Source: a virus | Reading direction: 5' to 3' (one strand) | DNA: 51,763 nt | IMG/VR virus record: IMGVR_UViG_3300021197_001563 | Location: 1 to 51,763 of that record | Shown: one piece after another, positions 46,915 through 51,763 of the stretch | Layout: each line of letters begins with the position of its first letter | Numbering within the stretch: the first letter of the stretch is position 1 | The notes under the pieces: generated by a model | Database searches by the model: none | What the model was told of the DNA's origin: nothing | The model's input: the letters and a program-made list of their open reading frames with translations, nothing else | Made by a program: the position numbers and the translations under genes

Positions 46915-49571
46915 TAGTTCAATCTCCTAAACTCCACGTCAACCTTTGTATAGTCGACCATGTAGTATCCCGTGTCGGTCATGGTCCTGGCCCATGGCAC
47001 CTCCTGTGCCATCACACCCTGCCACGTGCCCGACGTGTGCTTGTATTTAAACTCGTAGATGTTGATTCCTGAAGGGGATCGGCCAATCAATCTGATGTCT
47101 TCCTTCAGCCTCACGTCACTGAAACCACCGAAGAATGTCTTCACGGCTGTGAATGCGGCCGTCACACTCCCGCCTCCGGGCAGTTTCATGGCACCTATCT
47201 TGGAGCCCAGATTGGTGAACTTTCCCGCCTTGATGCCCTGTGCACCTAGTTCCCTGGCTGTGCTTCCGCCAAGACCCTGCACAAATCCCTTGGCCTGGCT
47301 GGCTATCGCATTTATTGCCGTTGTCTGTATGGTTGACGTGACCTGTCCCGCCACCACGTTCTTGAACACCTGGGTAGTGGCCTTGAGATCCGCAATGGAT
47401 CTGATATTGGCGATGTTGATGTTGCCCGCGATGTTGCCCGCGAGGCCGGATATGTCTATGCCGGCGATGGAACTTGGTAGAACCGATCGTTGATATACTG
47501 TGTTGCCAAACTTGTCCACACCTATGGCCTTCCTCTTGGTGAGGTCACCCACCGCTTTCTGGAATGTGTCGTTGGCTGTGTTGGCCAGGGCCTTGCTTCC
47601 CACGTCTGTGGCGAAGCCCTTGAAGTCGCCCGAGAACAACTGCGTCTTGTCACCTAGTGCGAACAGTTCGCCCGCCTGGTTCACGAACACGTTGTCCTTG
47701 AACAGTTCCGCCGCCTCTGATCCGGTCACGGTGTCAATGACCTGGTCCGCCAGTTTCTTGGTGGTGTTGTTGAGCACCTCCGCCACGGAGTCCGCCACGT
47801 CGAAACCTTTCAACTTGTTGCTGATGCTGGTGGCGGTGTCCCATGCCACTTTGCTGGCATTAATGCCAAATAGATCGTCGTATTCCTTGCCAAAATCCGC
47901 CAGTATCTTCCTGGCCTTGGCCGGGTCAGTCGATGTGCCCATCTGTTCACGCAGGTGTCTCTCCGCTTGCGCCTGGAAAATTCCTTGCCTTATGGACTCG
48001 TTCGGAGACAGCATGAGTTGGTATTCCGTGTACTCAACCGTGCCTGGTGTGCTGGCCAGCCTGTACCACTGCTTCTTGTTGTCCGCGCCTCCCGTGGGCA
48101 TTGCTCCCTCAGAGGTGAATCCCCGGAACCTAGGCATTGGCTCGTGTGTTACGAACCTGTGCACCGTGGTCGAGGTCTGTTTGGTGAACGATCTCAGAGG
48201 CTCTATGCCCTTCTTGGCCAACTCCACATCGCCCTCCTGCCTCTCGGTCATGCCGGCGGCGTCCGTGTTCAACCACGTAGGTCCCCATACCGGACTAGCA
48301 CCAACGGAATTCAAGTGCACCTGTGCGCCTGCTAGGTCTATCCTTCCACCTGCACCATGTAACTGTGTGCCGTCAGTGAATGAACTTAAACCGTCCCTGG
48401 CGTAGTCCCTTATGCTTCCTTTTTGTGAGCTGTTGAATATGCCCTTGTCCCCCAGGTTCAGCATGTATGAGCCCGCTGATTTAACTATCTCGTTGGTGGC
48501 GCTCATCCTGATCTGTCCACCGGCATGCATGTTTATGTTGGTGTCCGAGTGTAGGTTGAAGTCACCCTGCGTCCTCATGTTGATTCCTCCCACTCCTGAA
48601 TATAAATCTATCCTTCCATCACTGTTCATCTCTATGTAGGCGTTGCCTGAACCATTGGCTATGTACACCACACCCTCGGTGTCGTGCATCAGCAGTTGGT
48701 GTCCCGATGCGGTCCTCAATCTGGTCAGTTGGTTGGTGCCGTCCACCGCTCCATCGTCCATCACGAACGTGTGTCCAGTCTGCCTGGTCACGTAATCCTG
48801 TACTTCCGCGTCCTTGGTCCCTACATTTACTCTTGTCGTGCCCGTGTCTTTCCTGCCTGGTGTACTGATTCCAAACACAGCACTGGGAGATTCTCTACGT
48901 GCCGAACTAGAGGTGTTACCCCTGATGTCGTCAGCACTCAATCCTTGTTTCAGTAATGTCTCCGCGAATGGGTGTATGGGCTTCTTTATGTTGTTGAAGT
49001 TCTGTGGTGCGGCGGTGGCGGCATTGGTCCTGTTGACTTCGCCCGATGGTACGTTGGTCGTGCCATATGTTGTTTGCTTGTCATCCTGGAATCCTGCGTC
49101 TGCACCTTCGAAAGTGCCGTCCAAGGCGTCGTGCGTGGACCTGCTTGACGATATGCCTGGTGTCATTTGATTTGTCATGGGCTCCGGCACGCAACCTATC
49201 CAGAACGCTTGGTCCATCTTGCCTTCCGCGAATATGACCAACACCCTGGTGCCTATGTCTGGTGGTACCGCCCAGAAGCCGTAACTGTGCTGGCTGTCCT
49301 TGTAGTCCGTTGATCCTGGTATGCTGTGCCTGGCATCTTTCGCCCCATAGAAAGGTGACAGGTATTCACACGTGATCAGGTTGCCACTTATGGCGTCATT
49401 GGTCTTGCTGAGGCTGGGTATGTTGACCTGAAGCCTGCCCATCCTCAATGGATCCACGTTGTTCTTGATCACGCCTATGTATGGACCGGCGCTCTCGCCC
49501 GACCAGGCGGTGTCATTGCCCGGTGCCTTTGCCGTCGATGCGTGTCCCTTGTAGTATTCGTTGCCTGCCAT
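46914..49571 (-). CDS. 5: gp5-like baseplate hub/needle protein with C-terminal S74-type chaperone domain
   Basis: The 885-residue protein starts with an OB-fold-like region (GPYIGVIKNNVDPLRMGRLQ, AVPPDIGTRVLVIFAEG) as in gp5/VgrG. A disordered stretch (about 130-260) follows where T4 gp5 has lysozyme; no lysozyme motif is visible. Residues ~265-440 have VgrG-like repeats (SGHQLLMHDTEGVVYI, GGINMRTQGDFNLHSDTNIN) that form the beta-helix needle. The last ~75 residues (SDVRLKEDIRLIGRSPSGIN, WQGVMAQEVPWA) match the peptidase S74 intramolecular chaperone, usually found on tail spikes. The gene lies between a hub-like gene and gp25, as expected. Confidence 0.82.
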   Translation of the reverse strand: MAGNEYYKGHASTAKAPGNDTAWSGESAGPYIGVIKNNVDPLRMGRLQVNIPSLSKTNDAISGNLITCEYLSPFYGAKDARHSIPGSTDYKDSQHSYGFWAVPPDIGTRVLVIFAEGKMDQAFWIGCVPEPMTNQMTPGISSSRSTHDALDGTFEGADAGFQDDKQTTYGTTNVPSGEVNRTNAATAAPQNFNNIKKPIHPFAETLLKQGLSADDIRGNTSSSARRESPSAVFGISTPGRKDTGTTRVNVGTKDAEVQDYVTRQTGHTFVMDDGAVDGTNQLTRLRTASGHQLLMHDTEGVVYIANGSGNAYIEMNSDGRIDLYSGVGGINMRTQGDFNLHSDTNINMHAGGQIRMSATNEIVKSAGSYMLNLGDKGIFNSSQKGSIRDYARDGLSSFTDGTQLHGAGGRIDLAGAQVHLNSVGASPVWGPTWLNTDAAGMTERQEGDVELAKKGIEPLRSFTKQTSTTVHRFVTHEPMPRFRGFTSEGAMPTGGADNKKQWYRLASTPGTVEYTEYQLMLSPNESIRQGIFQAQAERHLREQMGTSTDPAKARKILADFGKEYDDLFGINASKVAWDTATSISNKLKGFDVADSVAEVLNNTTKKLADQVIDTVTGSEAAELFKDNVFVNQAGELFALGDKTQLFSGDFKGFATDVGSKALANTANDTFQKAVGDLTKRKAIGVDKFGNTVYQRSVLPSSIAGIDISGLAGNIAGNINIANIRSIADLKATTQVFKNVVAGQVTSTIQTTAINAIASQAKGFVQGLGGSTARELGAQGIKAGKFTNLGSKIGAMKLPGGGSVTAAFTAVKTFFGGFSDVRLKEDIRLIGRSPSGINIYEFKYKHTSGTWQGVMAQEVPWARTMTDTGYYMVDYTKVDVEFRRLN

Positions 49572-51763
49572 TATGATGATCCTAGTGTTCCACTCAATTC
49601 GTCTATGCGAGACATTGCCATTGGGTTTTTCTCACTAACACTAATTACCTTGCCGTTTTTGGTGGTGATTTTTTTGTTGCCTGTACTGGTCACGGGACCA
49701 TCCTGGTTGTTGAAACGTACCATGGTCAAAGTTTGCGTGAATTTGCCGTCCGTGAAATTGTGACGTACCTGTGTCACCTTGTATAGTCCGGAGAACACGG
49801 CCCGTTGTGCCGATGACATCTCATACACTCCCGTATTGTCGTCGAAATCCGCTGGCGTCTTGAACGTGAGGTCGATAACGGGATCCGCCACGTCGTAGTT
49901 GAAGCAACGCAGGTTGGGGTTCCACACGTTGTCACTTTTGCCGCCCCGGAAGAAGTCTATGTTGTTGTCCTGGGAACTGCCGCTGGAGTTGGTCGGTGTC
50001 GCTGGTATGAACTGGCTCTGTCCCACCCATGCGGGGTCACCCAGTATTTCCATGTTGACAACAACCATGTCCGCCTTTGGATGGGTTATGTAGTCAAAGA
50101 ACTGATCAACCCTGGCGTCACCCTTGGCCGTCCTGCCGGATTTTGAACTCTGATTACCAATTGTTTCACTCTTGAGTGGTAGGAAATTATCGCTCCCTAG
50201 GTCTGTTTTGTTCGGGCTTGCCGGTGTGCCTGCGTCTGATTTCTGACTCTTGTTACTTTCCGTGAATCTCCTGCCTTCACTGGCCTCCAGGTCCTTGAGC
50301 CTGGCCTGGTAGTAGGCCACCTTGTAGTTGATGTCCAAATCCAATATGTCTAGGTTGTCACCCGTGAAGATGTAGTTGTATTCCTTGGCCACGTAGGCAC
50401 GGTTGTGCTTGTCTTGTTCTATGCCCGCCGTTGCTAGGTTGTAGGCGCTGATGTAAAAAGGTTCAACCACGATGTTTATGATCTTGGCGTGAGTTTTACG
50501 TAGTTCGTCAAACCTCTCAGTCATATCGATGCCTGTGCGTATCCTGAAATATTTGAAATGGCTGTCCAGGCCTTCATTGGGGTTGAACCCTCTCACCCCG
50601 ATGCCCTTTTGTACCTTACTCTCCCACTCTTTGAAACTCTTGGCACCATACTTGGGATGGGTCTTCATGAGCTCCTCTAATATTTTCAGAATGTTCTGTG
50701 ATGAGTTGAACTTGAGGAATTCCATGTTGAACGATCCGCCTCCGGTATCGGTCCCCTGTGTGGTCTGGACCGACAAGGCCGAGCCGGGTTGCATGCCTGC
50801 TTGGGCCAACAATTCATAATCCAATTGCTGTTCGGGATCAAGGTCGCTACTGATGGAGATGTTGTACTTGTCTGGGTACTGGTTGTATCCCCGGACCGTT
50901 TCGTCCTCGTTTTGTTCATTCAGTATCCTTTGTAGGTCCTGTACCGCTTCCGTGAACCTCCTGTTGATGGACGAAGATCCCAGTGTTCCGCTGGTCCTCG
51001 GATACATGAAGTTGTTTACCAGGGCGAACTCGTTGTAGGGTATGGCCTTGATGTTGTAGTAGGATCCGCCCTGGTTCACGTCTATGTCCATGGTGACCAA
51101 TTTTATCGGGATGACCCTCTTGGTGTAATCTGTGTTTACCTGGACTTCCTGTCCGTTCTCATCAAAGCCCTTGAACTCTATGGTCAGCATGTATGGTGCG
51201 TCAAGGTGATCTAGGAATCTGTTGTTGAAGGCCGCGGCCCTGATCCTCTCTATCAGCGTGAGCCCTGAAGGTTCCACCAACTGCATCATGATGTTGGTCA
51301 CACTGGTGAGACGCCTCTGATCGTTGAGTCCTGGCACGGATGTCATCTCCACGCTTTTGAAGTAGATGTCACGATCCTTTTTGAAGATTCTGGAACTCTC
51401 ACCCAGTATGGTGCTGGCCCCTATCTTGTCGATCGTCTTGTTTAATTTATTGTTGGGATCTCGTCGGCTCTCCCTGTTGTTGGCGGACGATTCTTGGTGG
51501 CTCGAGAAGTTGCCGTCGGCTATACCACCGCTCCTTGCTATGATGTCGTGTGCGGCACCACCGAAGAACTCTGCAGGGTTACGTATCTCCGTGGCGCTCA
51601 ACGCTGAAAGTGTGAATATGGTGTTGTAAGATGCGAACTTGTGCAACACGTTGGGATCCGGTGAAAGTGGTAGTTCGTTTATGCTACGCTTCCTGGCGTA
51701 GGAGGCCGATTCATCGAAGTTCCTGTATTTGTCTGCCCTTGACTTGGCATTTTTTACGAACCC
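49571..51763 (-). CDS. Baseplate hub-like structural protein (N-terminus outside the window)
   Basis: The frame is open to the right edge; at least 730 residues are visible. The upstream part reads KRSINELPLSPDPNVLHKFA, then ASYNTIFTLSALSATEIRNP, a segment typical of a structural protein encoded next to gp5 in cyanophages. Later parts include VEPSGLTLIERIRAAAFNNR, YNIKAIPYNEFALVNNFM and GDNLDILDLDINYKVAYYQA, which suit a gp27/gpD-like hub. The C-terminal region (AVFSGLYKVTQVRHNFTDGK) also resembles hub proteins. The gp27 assignment is plausible from position but not proven. The stop overlaps the gp5-like start. Confidence 0.65.
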   Translation of the reverse strand, partial: GFVKNAKSRADKYRNFDESASYARKRSINELPLSPDPNVLHKFASYNTIFTLSALSATEIRNPAEFFGGAAHDIIARSGGIADGNFSSHQESSANNRESRRDPNNKLNKTIDKIGASTILGESSRIFKKDRDIYFKSVEMTSVPGLNDQRRLTSVTNIMMQLVEPSGLTLIERIRAAAFNNRFLDHLDAPYMLTIEFKGFDENGQEVQVNTDYTKRVIPIKLVTMDIDVNQGGSYYNIKAIPYNEFALVNNFMYPRTSGTLGSSSINRRFTEAVQDLQRILNEQNEDETVRGYNQYPDKYNISISSDLDPEQQLDYELLAQAGMQPGSALSVQTTQGTDTGGGSFNMEFLKFNSSQNILKILEELMKTHPKYGAKSFKEWESKVQKGIGVRGFNPNEGLDSHFKYFRIRTGIDMTERFDELRKTHAKIINIVVEPFYISAYNLATAGIEQDKHNRAYVAKEYNYIFTGDNLDILDLDINYKVAYYQARLKDLEASEGRRFTESNKSQKSDAGTPASPNKTDLGSDNFLPLKSETIGNQSSKSGRTAKGDARVDQFFDYITHPKADMVVVNMEILGDPAWVGQSQFIPATPTNSSGSSQDNNIDFFRGGKSDNVWNPNLRCFNYDVADPVIDLTFKTPADFDDNTGVYEMSSAQRAVFSGLYKVTQVRHNFTDGKFTQTLTMVRFNNQDGPVTSTGNKKITTKNGKVISVSEKNPMAMSRIDELSGTLGSS

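Noticed and set aside
47500-48405. Open plus-strand frame of 301 codons
   Set aside because: Antisense to the gp5-like gene, whose domains and junctions are clear. Long antisense frames arise here from codon bias.

Overview
The window looks like part of the genome of a marine T4-like myovirus, in or near the group that infects cyanobacteria and SAR11-type hosts. The basis is a run of baseplate genes in T4-like order (hub-like protein, gp5-like, gp25, gp6, then a 4347-residue gp7-position protein), late-promoter motifs of the NATAAATA type, and stop/start-overlapping gene packing. No photosynthesis gene, tRNA, rRNA, CRISPR array or insertion sequence was seen. The host cannot be fixed from this sequence.

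Layout. (1) 1-3554, plus strand: the C-terminus of a probable MoxR-type ATPase, a metallopeptidase-like/VWA protein, four very small or membrane proteins packed around it, and, after a clear sigma70-like promoter at 2315-2343, three conserved-looking small proteins of unknown function. (2) 3544-20300, minus strand: a 17-kb accessory island in one unbroken operon. It starts at a second sigma70-like promoter (20335-20307). In transcription order it encodes a small unknown protein, two GT-A-like glycosyltransferases, a 101-aa unknown, a glycosyltransferase with a DGD motif, five consecutive radical SAM proteins with an N-terminal cysteine (twitch) module, an SGNH-like protein, a 34-aa basic peptide, a GNAT-like protein, a rubredoxin-like 51-aa protein, thioredoxin reductase, a NodU/TobZ-type carbamoyltransferase, a sugar epimerase/dehydratase, a DegT-type aminotransferase and a duplicated, DxD-less glycosyltransferase-like protein. 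(3) 20355-29920, minus strand: host-recognition locus with three paralogous fibre proteins, a SAGDT-repeat structural protein, a glycine-rich fibre ending in a Hint domain, and a cassette of 2OG-Fe hydroxylase, SDR and GNAT genes. (4) 29930-51763, minus strand: baseplate and tail genes.

How they work together (inference). The baseplate and fibre block is late virion assembly. The island has its own host-type promoter and combines sugar-nucleotide tailoring, sugar carbamoylation, glycosyl transfer and a battery of radical SAM enzymes with a possible redox supply (TrxB plus rubredoxin-like protein). It reads as a pathway that builds and attaches an unusual carbohydrate or peptide modification, either to the virion (possibly the giant fibre/baseplate proteins) or to the host surface. 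The five-gene radical SAM array is the most unusual feature; its substrate is unknown.
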